From: JACDBZ01 sp038233215 | GTDB lineage: Bacteria; Chloroflexota; Limnocylindria; QHBO01 | Length of the DNA stretch: 15,922 nt | Reading direction: 5' to 3' | Assembly (NCBI GenBank): GCA_038233215.1 | Contig: JBBSML010000039.1 | Span: 1 to 15,922, forward strand | In this document: positions 1 to 6,757 of the stretch, piece after piece | How the letters are laid out: every line of letters starts with the position of its first letter | Numbering within the stretch: position 1 is the stretch's first letter | Translations under genes and position numbers: made by a program | Notes under the pieces: model-generated | Told to the model about the DNA's origin: nothing | Seen by the model: only the letters and a program-made list of their open reading frames with translations | Database searches by the model: none

Positions 1-688
1 GCCCCAGCATCAGATCCACGATCCGCTCCTCCACCCCGGGAGCCACGTCCACCACGCCGACCGTTTCACCGTCGCGCAGGACGGTCGCGCGATCGCAAAG
101 GGCGGCGATCTCGAGCATCCGATGCGAGATGAAGATCACCGATCTGCCCTCCACGCGCTGGCTTCCGACGACCTCGAGCACACGCTCAGTGAGGTCAGCC
201 GGCAGTGCCGCCGTCATCTCGTCGAGGAGCAGCACATCGGGCTCCTGCGCAAGCGCTCGTGCCAGGTCGAGCACGCGCAGGGTGGCGAGGGGCAGATCGC
301 GCGCGTAGGTGCGAAGGTCAAGGCGCCCGATCCCGAGCGCCTCTAACCAGGATCGGAAGGCATCGACCGCCGTGTCGGTCAGGGTGAGATTGGCCAGGAC
401 GTCCAAGTCGGGGACGATCGCCGGCTCCTGGTAGACCGAGACGAGCCCGGTCTTCCGTGCGGCGGCCGGTGAGTGCACGGTCCGCTCGGTTCCACGAATC
501 TGGATGACGCCGGCATCGGGCTGAACAGCGCCGGTGAGGATCTTGACCAGGGTGCTCTTGCCCGCGCCGTTGGCCCCCATCAGGGCGTGGACCTCTCCGG
601 GTCGCACCGCCAGCGAAGCGTTCCGCAGCGCCGCGACCGCACCGTAGTGCTTCGCGATGCCTGTCGCTTCGAGGAGCAGGTCAGTCAT
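1..688 (-). CDS. Sugar ABC transporter ATP-binding protein, N-terminal half (partial)
   Basis: This is the cytoplasmic energising subunit of a sugar importer, cut by the left window edge after 229 residues. Family members of the RbsA/MglA type carry two ATPase domains in about 500 residues, so only the first is seen. It starts MTDLLLEATG and shows a Walker A motif (GANGAGKS, about residues 37-44), a Q-loop (SVYQEP), Walker B (VLLLDE) and an H-loop (FISH). The stretch that should hold the LSxGQ signature reads LPLATLRVLDLARAL and aligns without gaps to LSxGxQQxxEIAxxL of the family, so the signature itself is replaced. The DEPT motif after Walker B is DEMT. It follows the sugar-binding lipoprotein gene by 85 bp on the same strand, which fits a binding protein/ATPase/permease order; the permease would lie beyond the window. 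The transported sugar cannot be told. Confidence 0.9.
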   Translation of the reverse strand, partial: MTDLLLEATGIAKHYGAVAALRNASLAVRPGEVHALMGANGAGKSTLVKILTGAVQPDAGVIQIRGTERTVHSPAAARKTGLVSVYQEPAIVPDLDVLANLTLTDTAVDAFRSWLEALGIGRLDLRTYARDLPLATLRVLDLARALAQEPDVLLLDEMTAALPADLTERVLEVVGSQRVEGRSVIFISHRMLEIAALCDRATVLRDGETVGVVDVAPGVEERIVDLMLG

Positions 689-750
689 TGGGTGAATCGC
701 ATTGTGAGACGCCGAGGATGCCGGCGTACGACCGACATCCCCGGCGTGTG

Positions 751-768
751 TCACGCCCGAGGGCGTGA
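751..768 (-). other. Intercistronic hairpin after the sugar-binding protein gene
   Basis: A perfect 7-bp stem (TCACGCC/GGCGTGA) closes a 4-base loop five bases past the stop codon of the binding-protein gene. No T-run follows on the minus strand, so it is not a standard intrinsic terminator. In comparable transport operons such hairpins protect the 3' end of the binding-protein mRNA or dampen expression of the genes that follow; that role is inferred here. Confidence 0.45.
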
Positions 769-773
769 GTTCT

Positions 774-1853
774 CTAGAGGTCCTCGCAGGCGAGGAGATC
801 ATCCTTGGTGTAGGTCGTCCAACCGTCGATCGTGATGCCGAGCGGCCACGTCTCATCGATGTCCGGATCGTTCGCCTCCGTGAGCGAGGCCACTCCCTCG
901 TCGGAGGTGTTGTCCCACACGGCCGGGTCGACGAGGACGGCGGTCTCGGCCGGCGCCTCGCCGTTGAGGATCTGGAGCGCCAGCGTGACGCCCGCACCAC
1001 CGACCGATGCCGGGTTGGTGACGGCGGCGCCCTCGAGGCCCTCGACCTCGAGAAGCTGCTGAACGAAGCCCGCGTTGTCCGCTCCGACGACCGGTACGAT
1101 CATGTCGGCGGTCTCGAGCGCGTCCACGATCACGTTATCGATGCCAGAGGTCCAGACGCCGTCGAACTCCTCGCCGGAGGCGATGAGGTCATTGATCTGC
1201 TGGGCGCCGGTCGCCTGATCCCATCCGGTCGCAACCTCGGCCACGACCTCGATGTCCGGATTCTCGTCCAGCGCTCGCTGGAAGCCGGTATCACGATCCG
1301 TGTCGGCCGTCGCGCCTGCAGCGCCGCGCATGTAGACGACCTTGCCTTCGCCGCCAAGCTGCTCGAACAGCCACTTGGCGCCCAGGTAACCGTACTCCTC
1401 CTGATTGTTCGCCAGCAGGTACGCACCTTCCGCGGTGACGGCCTGGTCGACCGCGATCACGGTGATGCCCGCCTCGATCGCCTCGTCGAGCGCCGCGTTC
1501 ACCGCGTCAGGACTGACGGGGTTGACGATGATCGCGTCGACGTCGCTGGCGATCAGGTTACGGAGATCCTCGAGCTGGCCTGCGGCATCGGTATTTCGGT
1601 GAGCGATGGTCAGATCGGCCACCTCGCCCGACACCTTTGCCTGGGCCTTGATCGAGCAGATCATTTCCTCGCGCCAGCCATTGCCCTGGACGGTGTTCGA
1701 GACACCGATGTGATAGGCGCCCTCGCCACCGCCGCCGTCACTGCTGCCGGCGCCAGCGCTGGATGAGGGGGTGCCCCCAGCGGTGCAACCGGCGATCACG
1801 AGGATCGCGGTGAGGCCCGCGGCGAGCTTCGGTCCCTTCCGAAATAGGTTCAT
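774..1853 (-). CDS. Sugar ABC transporter substrate-binding lipoprotein (type 1 periplasmic binding fold)
   Basis: A 359-residue extracytoplasmic receptor that would deliver a sugar to the transporter. It has a lipoprotein signal peptide: basic start MNLFRKGPK, hydrophobic core, and lipobox ending at Cys23 (VIAGC). A Ser/Gly-rich linker follows, then a RbsB-like two-lobe domain opening with YHIGVSNTVQGNGWREEM. Typical blocks include NLIASDVDAIIVNPVSPDA, the AGITVIAVDQ strand near residue 150, and a hinge segment GVWTSGIDNVIVDALE. Length is normal for the family. An AGGAG ribosome-binding site lies 9 bases before the ATG. The gene sits after the SIS gene (70-bp gap) and before the ATPase gene (85-bp gap). 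Its place at the end of a catabolic operon with dehydrogenases suggests that the ligand is the pathway's substrate. Ligand identity (pentose, hexose, inositol or glycoside) is not readable from sequence alone. Confidence 0.9.
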   Translation of the reverse strand: MNLFRKGPKLAAGLTAILVIAGCTAGGTPSSSAGAGSSDGGGGEGAYHIGVSNTVQGNGWREEMICSIKAQAKVSGEVADLTIAHRNTDAAGQLEDLRNLIASDVDAIIVNPVSPDAVNAALDEAIEAGITVIAVDQAVTAEGAYLLANNQEEYGYLGAKWLFEQLGGEGKVVYMRGAAGATADTDRDTGFQRALDENPDIEVVAEVATGWDQATGAQQINDLIASGEEFDGVWTSGIDNVIVDALETADMIVPVVGADNAGFVQQLLEVEGLEGAAVTNPASVGGAGVTLALQILNGEAPAETAVLVDPAVWDNTSDEGVASLTEANDPDIDETWPLGITIDGWTTYTKDDLLACEDL

Positions 1854-1894
1854 CGAGTTGGACTCCTGCTATGTGGAACGATTTGGACCTGGGA

Positions 1895-1910
1895 GAGACG
1901 CTACCGTCTC
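1895..1910 (-). other. Intercistronic hairpin before the sugar-binding protein gene
   Basis: Perfect 6-bp arms GAGACG/CGTCTC enclose a 4-base loop, 13 bases past the SIS gene stop and about 40 bases before the binding-protein start. No T-run follows on the minus strand. It may be a processing or stabilising element that sets the binding-protein cistron apart from the upstream mRNA. Confidence 0.4.
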
Positions 1911-1923
1911 ATTCATCGCTTCG

Positions 1924-2724
1924 TCACTCACCTCCTGGACGTTGGTCGATCGCACGGGCGATCCGGCGGGCATGCTCTCGATAGGCCCGGTCGAAGAGCA
2001 TTCGAGAGCGCTCCTCGCCCACGACGGAAGATCTGGTGAGGACCGGGGGCATCGCATCCCGCTCGACGAGCAGCTCTGCGACCCGAACCTTGATGGCGTT
2101 GACGATGGCCACGGCGGCGATCGTGGATCCCGGACCGATCGGCGTGTCGAGCCCGTCGACGGTGCAGAGCGCGTCGGCGTGTGGCGTGCAGAGGTCGATC
2201 ACCAAGTCCGCCTCATCGAGAAGCCGCCCGCCCACGTCGGCTGCCGGCTCGGACGACATCGATTGTGCCACCGATGTGACGGCGATGACGCGCAGTCCCC
2301 GAGCCCGGGCGCCGCGGGCCATCTCGACCGGCACCGCGGAGAGGCCGCTGGCCGAGAAGATGACAAGCACATCGTGCGGTCCGAAGCTGAAGTTGTTGAG
2401 GATCACTTCGGCAAGCCCCGGCGTCCGCTCGATGAACATCGCCTGGCGCTGTCCGTTGGACCCCACCACCTGCGTGTGGAAGGTCATCGACAGCTCGACC
2501 ATCGGGTTGAAGCCGGGGTACGAGCCGTAACGCGGGAACATCTCCTCTACCGGTATGCGCGAGTGCCCCGTGCCGAACAGATGAACGAGGCCGTCGGCGG
2601 CGATCGCGTCGGCGCACCAATGGCTGGCCTGCTCGATCTGCTCGGCCTGGGTGGTCGCCACCCGCTCGAGGAGCGCGGAAGCCTGCGCAATCCAGGGCAT
2701 CGGTCGAGCGGTCGTCACGGTCAT
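1924..2724 (-). CDS. SIS-domain sugar-phosphate-binding protein, UPF0309-like
   Basis: A 266-residue cytoplasmic protein of the sugar isomerase (SIS) fold. The block HLFGTGHSRIPVEEMFPRYG (about residues 48-67), followed by GFNPMVELS, matches the UPF0309/SIS_2 group. The second phosphate-binding part is VLVIFSASGLSAVPVEMA (about 119-136), with the Ser-rich turn SASG typical of SIS domains. A conserved-looking C-terminal segment (GPGSTIAAVAIVNAIKV) follows. Members bind or isomerise phosphosugars, but UPF0309 has no firmly assigned reaction. The ATG overlaps the stop of the upstream oxidoreductase gene in an ATGA, so the two are translationally coupled. A phosphosugar isomerase would fit beside the DeoC aldolase encoded two genes upstream. 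The exact substrate is unknown. Confidence 0.85.
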   Translation of the reverse strand: MTVTTARPMPWIAQASALLERVATTQAEQIEQASHWCADAIAADGLVHLFGTGHSRIPVEEMFPRYGSYPGFNPMVELSMTFHTQVVGSNGQRQAMFIERTPGLAEVILNNFSFGPHDVLVIFSASGLSAVPVEMARGARARGLRVIAVTSVAQSMSSEPAADVGGRLLDEADLVIDLCTPHADALCTVDGLDTPIGPGSTIAAVAIVNAIKVRVAELLVERDAMPPVLTRSSVVGEERSRMLFDRAYREHARRIARAIDQRPGGE

Positions 2725-3782
2725 GCGGCCAGAGCCTCCGCGTCGAGAACGACGGGCTCCCAGCGCCCGGACTGCATGGAGCGGTACGCCGCGTCGAGGA
2801 TGACATTGACGATGTAGCCGTCGCGGAAGTCCTCGCGCGGCGGCGTGCCGGCGCGAAACGAAGCGACCATGTGGCGCATCTGCTCGTCATACCCGAAGGC
2901 GCGCACCTCGTCCGGAATCGGGAAGACCCAGCCGGTGTCGGCGTCCGCCTTCTCGGCGATATACCCCGCGGGCTGCTCGATGAACGCCCGCAGTGGCGTG
3001 GTGGTGATGTCGTGGACGATCCGTCCGTTGCTGCCGTAGGCCTCGATCCGCGCCTCGAGCCCGCCCTTGGCCGACCAGCTGACCTCCGTGAGGGCGGTGC
3101 GACCGTCCTCGAGGCGCAGGATGACGATGGCGTTGTCCTCCCCCGACGTTCGCTCCCCATGCACGAGCGTGGCGCCCCATGCGAAGACGTCACGCACCCG
3201 ATGCTCCTTGCCGAACAGGTAGCGGGCGGTCTCGACGGTGTGCGGGCCCATGTCCAGCAGCGCTCCGCCGCCGGCCGTCTCCGCGTCCCAGAAATGAGGC
3301 GCATGCGGCCCACTGTGCCCTTCACGGGCGCGAATCGTGGTGAGTGCCCCGATCGAACCCGATTCGATCATCGAGCGGATGCGCATCACATCCGCGCCGA
3401 ACACCACGTTCTCCAGGTAGCCGTGCATGACGCCCGCCTCGGTGACAAGTCGCAGCATCTCCGCGGCCTCGACCGCGTTGCGTCCCAGAGGCTTGGTGCA
3501 GGCCACCGCCTTACCGTTCGTCGCGGCGGCGCGCACTGCCTCGAGGTGAAGGTGATTCGGGAGCGCAACGACCACCATGTCCACCTCGGGGTCGGCGCAC
3601 AGCCCTTCGATCCCTTCGTACCAGCGTGGAATAGCATGACGCGCCGCGAAATCACGGCCGCGCTCGGACCCGCTCGACGCGCTGGCCGTGACGGTGGCGC
3701 CGGGCACGTGACGCAACCCCTCCACGTAGAGGTCGGCGATGAAGCCGGACCCCAGGATTCCGAGGCGCACCACCTGGTCCAT
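2721..3782 (-). CDS. Gfo/Idh/MocA family oxidoreductase (first paralogue)
   Basis: A 353-residue NAD(P)-dependent dehydrogenase of sugars or cyclitols. The N-terminal Rossmann domain begins RLGILGSGFIADLY (GxGxxA nucleotide motif, residues 8-16) and continues with VVALPNHLH. The active-site lysine is in CTKPLG (Lys97); most of the family has EKP here, so the acidic residue is replaced by Thr. The substrate domain has GGGALLDMGPHTVE (171-184), with Asp177 and His181 in the usual catalytic positions. The ATG lies 2 bp after the deoC stop, and the stop overlaps the SIS start. It aligns without gaps over its first 185 or so residues with the enzyme at 8215-9426, including the CTKPLGRN and GYLE motifs, so the two are paralogues. 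Substrate not determined. Confidence 0.92.
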   Translation of the reverse strand: MDQVVRLGILGSGFIADLYVEGLRHVPGATVTASASSGSERGRDFAARHAIPRWYEGIEGLCADPEVDMVVVALPNHLHLEAVRAAATNGKAVACTKPLGRNAVEAAEMLRLVTEAGVMHGYLENVVFGADVMRIRSMIESGSIGALTTIRAREGHSGPHAPHFWDAETAGGGALLDMGPHTVETARYLFGKEHRVRDVFAWGATLVHGERTSGEDNAIVILRLEDGRTALTEVSWSAKGGLEARIEAYGSNGRIVHDITTTPLRAFIEQPAGYIAEKADADTGWVFPIPDEVRAFGYDEQMRHMVASFRAGTPPREDFRDGYIVNVILDAAYRSMQSGRWEPVVLDAEALAA

Positions 3783-3784
3783 GC

Positions 3785-4537
3785 TCAGTACGAACCCCCA
3801 TCCGCCTGCGATGCCGACGCAACAGGACCTCCCGCGCGCCTCGCACGGTAGTCATCGAGGATCGGCGCCGTCTGCGTCGCGCCGATGCGGGTTACCCCGA
3901 GCGCCATCACGGCGAGCAGGTCGTCCAACGTCCGGACACCACCGGCCGCCTTCACCCCGACGTGGGGCGAAACGGTGCGCCGCATGAGCGCCAAGTCCTC
4001 GTGGGTGGCGCCACTCGGCGCATACCCGGTGGAGGTCTTCACGAAGTCGGCGCCGGCTGCCTCGGCCAGGCGACAGCCACGCACCTTCTCGTCATCGGTC
4101 AGGTAGGCGTTCTCGAGGATCACCTTGACGAGGGCGCCGCCCGCGTGGCCCACCTCGACCACGGCATCGATATCGGCCTGTACATCGACGTCGCGGCCGG
4201 AGCGCAGGGCGCCGATGTTGATTACCATGTCGAGTTCGGTGGCACCGTCGGCGAGCGCCTCGCGGGCCTCGAACACCTTGGTCTCCGTCGTCGAATCACC
4301 GTGCGGGAAGCCGATGACGGTACCGACCGCGACATCGGTCCCATCCAGGATCGCCTTCGCGCGCGACACATCGGACGGACGCACGCAGACCGATGCCACG
4401 TCGTACTCGGCCGCCAGCCAGCAGCCGTCCTCGATGAACGCGTCATCCAGCTCCGGCTTCAGGAGCGAATGGTCGATTGTCTTGGCGAGCTGGCGCTCGG
4501 TCACGTCGTTGATGTTCAGGCTCACGGTCTTGCTCAC
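3785..4537 (-). CDS. deoC: Deoxyribose-phosphate aldolase
   Basis: A 250-residue class I aldolase that reversibly splits 2-deoxyribose 5-phosphate into glyceraldehyde 3-phosphate and acetaldehyde. It shows the family core: KTIDHSLLKPEL near residue 19, ELDMVIN with Asp103, the Schiff-base lysine Lys167 in ADFVKTSTGYAPSGAT, and the proton-relay lysine Lys196 in GVKAAGGVRT. TIDHSLL replaces the commoner TDHTLL. The start is GTG, sharing a GTGA overlap with the stop of the upstream isomerase gene. Normally deoC sits with nucleoside phosphorylase or phosphopentomutase genes. Here it lies among sugar dehydrogenases and an isomerase, so it may act on the product of a sugar-oxidation route, possibly with a different acceptor. 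No deoxyribokinase is seen in the window. Confidence 0.93.
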   Translation of the reverse strand: MSKTVSLNINDVTERQLAKTIDHSLLKPELDDAFIEDGCWLAAEYDVASVCVRPSDVSRAKAILDGTDVAVGTVIGFPHGDSTTETKVFEAREALADGATELDMVINIGALRSGRDVDVQADIDAVVEVGHAGGALVKVILENAYLTDDEKVRGCRLAEAAGADFVKTSTGYAPSGATHEDLALMRRTVSPHVGVKAAGGVRTLDDLLAVMALGVTRIGATQTAPILDDYRARRAGGPVASASQADGGSY

Positions 4538-5448
4538 TTGATCCAGGGTCGAAGGACGTCGCGCGCGATCAGGAAGCCGCGCTTCACGAGCTCATCGGTA
4601 CCTTCGAAGTCCCGATCCTCGTGCTCGATGATGATGTCGCCGTCGTATCCGGCGCGGTACAGCGCGGCAAAGATCTCGCTCCACTTCGCCTCGCCCAATC
4701 CCGGCAGACGTGGAATCTGCCAGCCGATGCCTGACGACAGCGTGCCCCGCTCGTAGAGGCCGTCGCGGTCGATCTGAACGTCCTTGGCCTGCACGTGCAG
4801 GATGTGCGGTCCGAACTCGCGAATGAAACGAGCCTGATCGATCATCAACCATACGAGGTGGGACGGGTCATAGTTCAATCCGATCGTGCCGCCCCACTCC
4901 TTGATGATCCGGCGCCAGATGTATGGCGACCAGGCGATGTTGTTGCCGGCCGGCCATTCATCGTCGCTGAAGATCATCGGGCAGTTCTCGATGGTGATCT
5001 TCACGTTGTTGTCCTGCGCGTGGCTCACCAGCTCTGGCCAGACCTTGAGCGCGGTCTCCCAGTTCGCGTCGACCGTCTTCGCAGAATCACCCCCCATGAA
5101 GGTGTTGAAGAACGGAACGCCCATGCGGCTGGCCGCCGTGATCACCTGCTTCATATGCGCGATCGCCGTCCCGGCGACGTCGGGATCCGGATGCAGCGGG
5201 TTCGGGTAATACCCGAGTCCGGAGATGGACAGGCCGCGGCTCGTCACCTCGTCGCGGATCTCGCCGGCGCGGCTCTCCGAGAGGTCGGTCACGTCGATGT
5301 GCGAGGTGCCCGCGTAGCGCCGGGCAGGTCCCTTGGAGGGTGGCCAGCAGGCGATCTCGAGGCTCTCGAAGCCGTTGGTGGACGCCCAGTCGGCGACCTC
5401 AACGAGCGGCGTGTTCGGCAGAGGAGAGGTCAGGAAGCCGAGTCTCAT
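4534..5448 (-). CDS. Sugar phosphate isomerase/epimerase (xylose isomerase-like TIM barrel)
   Basis: A 304-residue cytoplasmic TIM-barrel enzyme of the AP-endonuclease-2/IolE-IolI type. Metal-ligand candidates sit at barrel strand ends: Glu154 in ITIENCPM, Asp194 and His197 in LNYDPSHLVW, His218 in ILHVQAKD, and Glu275 in IIIEHED. Members isomerise, epimerise or dehydrate keto-sugars and inosose-like compounds, often beside Gfo/Idh/MocA dehydrogenases as here. The ATG at 5448 overlaps the upstream stop (ATGA), with a GAGGA ribosome-binding site 6 bases before it; the stop overlaps the deoC GTG. This tight coupling suggests that its product feeds the same pathway as the aldolase. The exact reaction is open. 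Confidence 0.88.
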   Translation of the reverse strand: MRLGFLTSPLPNTPLVEVADWASTNGFESLEIACWPPSKGPARRYAGTSHIDVTDLSESRAGEIRDEVTSRGLSISGLGYYPNPLHPDPDVAGTAIAHMKQVITAASRMGVPFFNTFMGGDSAKTVDANWETALKVWPELVSHAQDNNVKITIENCPMIFSDDEWPAGNNIAWSPYIWRRIIKEWGGTIGLNYDPSHLVWLMIDQARFIREFGPHILHVQAKDVQIDRDGLYERGTLSSGIGWQIPRLPGLGEAKWSEIFAALYRAGYDGDIIIEHEDRDFEGTDELVKRGFLIARDVLRPWIK

Positions 5449-6611
5449 TGGAAGTCCTCGCGTACTACGTCGGTCCAGCGTCCATCGCGCGCGCTGGCCG
5501 CGATGGCGTCACACACCAGCATCTCGTCGTGCCCGTCGGCGAAGGTCGGATAGGCCGGCCGCTCGGCCGGCGCGCCGACGCCGATGTCGTCATAGATCGA
5601 TCGGAAAAGCGATCGAAACGTATCGGCGAAGCCCTCGACGTGCCCGGCGGGAAGTGCCGAAGCCCCCCGGCCCGCCGTTCCCATCAACGCAGGGTTGCGA
5701 ATGAGAATCTCGTTCGAGCGCTCGCGGTGGCCGATCCACAGCTGGTCGGGCTGCTCCGAGTCCCAGAAGGCCGCCGCATCCGAGCCGTCGATCTCGTACT
5801 GCAGCGAGTTCTTGCGACCGGGACTGAGCTGGCTGATGGCGACGGTGCCTCGAGCGCCGTTCTCGAAACGAATGAGGATGGTCGCGGTGTCCTCCGTCTT
5901 TATCGCCCGGTCGACGGTCTCGGTGGCGCGTTCGGTTGAGAAGGTCTCGACCGAACCGGCGGGCTGGCGGCGCGTCGGGATGAAGGTCGCCAGGTCCGCC
6001 ATGACGGAGGCGATTCGGTGTCCGGTGATGAAGGTCAGCAGATCCAGCCAGTGTGAGCCGATGTCGCCGACCGCCCGCAACGCGCCGCCACGGTCCGGCT
6101 CGAGGCGCCAGTTCCAGTCCGTCTCGAGCAACAGCCAATCCTGGAAGTAACGGCCGGTGACGAGACGCACATCGCCGAGCGCGCCATCGGCGACCATCTC
6201 GCGTGCGTGCTGGTTGAGCGGATAGAAACGGATATTGAAATTTACGGCGTTCACGCGCCCGCTCTCGGCGGCCAGTCCCACGAGGTCGCTGGATTCCTCG
6301 GAGCTCATGGCGAGCGGCTTCTCGCAGACCACGTGTCTGCCCGCGTTCAGAATGGCGCGCACCTGCGGATGGTGGAGATGATTCGGCGAAGTCACGTGCA
6401 CGACCTCGACGCGATCATCGGCAAGGAGGTCGTCCAGGCTTGCGTAGCCGCGCGAAACTCCCATCTGCTCGGCCCGAGCCGATGCCCGCTCCGGGCTGGA
6501 CCCCAGCAGGCCATGCACCTGGACGCCGAGCCGGCGAAGCGCCTCGATGTGGACGGTGCCGATGAACCCGCTGCCGATGACCGCGGCGCCGATCTCGGTC
6601 GGTGGTCTCAA
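5445..6611 (-). CDS. Gfo/Idh/MocA family oxidoreductase, first gene of the sugar operon
   Basis: A 388-residue NAD(P)-dependent sugar or cyclitol dehydrogenase. It opens with a Rossmann motif AAVIGSGFIGTVH (residues 9-21), has VTSPNHLH, and carries the classical EKP at 97-99 (CEKPLAM), unlike its two CTKP relatives in this window. The substrate domain has VGDIGSHWLDL, with Asp183 and His187. A Trp-rich segment (DWLLLETDWNWRL) after the active-site region is typical of the larger myo-inositol/scyllo-inositol-like branch. The only plausible start is TTG at 6611: GAGGAG lies 4 bases upstream and no in-frame ATG or GTG was seen nearby. The stop overlaps the next gene. As the first gene after the divergent ROK promoter region, it is probably the entry oxidation step. 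Confidence 0.92.
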   Translation of the reverse strand: MRPPTEIGAAVIGSGFIGTVHIEALRRLGVQVHGLLGSSPERASARAEQMGVSRGYASLDDLLADDRVEVVHVTSPNHLHHPQVRAILNAGRHVVCEKPLAMSSEESSDLVGLAAESGRVNAVNFNIRFYPLNQHAREMVADGALGDVRLVTGRYFQDWLLLETDWNWRLEPDRGGALRAVGDIGSHWLDLLTFITGHRIASVMADLATFIPTRRQPAGSVETFSTERATETVDRAIKTEDTATILIRFENGARGTVAISQLSPGRKNSLQYEIDGSDAAAFWDSEQPDQLWIGHRERSNEILIRNPALMGTAGRGASALPAGHVEGFADTFRSLFRSIYDDIGVGAPAERPAYPTFADGHDEMLVCDAIAASARDGRWTDVVREDFQ

Positions 6612-6691
6612 CCCGCTCCTCGCGGATGCGGTTGTCTAGACCGATGCGACGCGGGGCCGACCGAGACAGAACGAGAATTTGGCACCCAGTG

Positions 6692-6721
6692 ATCCTACTT
6701 TGGCCTGTCAAGTGCAAAAGT
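6692..6721. promoter_or_regulatory. Candidate ROK operator and promoter of the sugar operon
   Basis: Between the divergent operon and repressor genes lies an imperfect 25-bp palindrome: ACTTTGGC (6697-6704) and GCAAAAGT (6714-6721), matching at 7 of 8 positions with a 9-base spacer. On the minus strand a consensus TTGACA (6711 to 6706) falls inside it, and a TAGGAT lies just downstream (6697 to 6692). These two hexamers are only 8 bases apart, so they are not a standard -35/-10 pair. ROK repressors usually bind such palindromes over their own divergent promoters. Confidence 0.4.
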
Positions 6722-6744
6722 GGCATTCGGCACGCCGGCGGCCG

Positions 6745-6750
6745 TATGAT
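6745..6750 (+). promoter_or_regulatory. Candidate -10 element giving a leaderless repressor mRNA
   Basis: A near-consensus TATGAT ends 7 bases before the ATG at 6758, so transcription would start at or next to the start codon. No Shine-Dalgarno sequence is visible before that ATG, which fits leaderless translation. A weak TGGCAT at 6721-6726 (18-base spacing) would be the -35. Confidence 0.4.
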
Positions 6751-6757
6751 CGGGACG

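Noticed and set aside
765..1766. Long plus-strand open frame opposite the sugar-binding protein
   Set aside because: Its translation is Arg/Val/Asp-rich with no family motif, while the minus strand encodes a clear lipoprotein receptor; it is an antisense shadow in high-GC DNA.
6602..6757. Upstream ATG extending the ROK repressor by 52 codons
   Set aside because: It would cross the divergent promoter region and overlap the first operon gene; the HTH domain begins properly from 6758.
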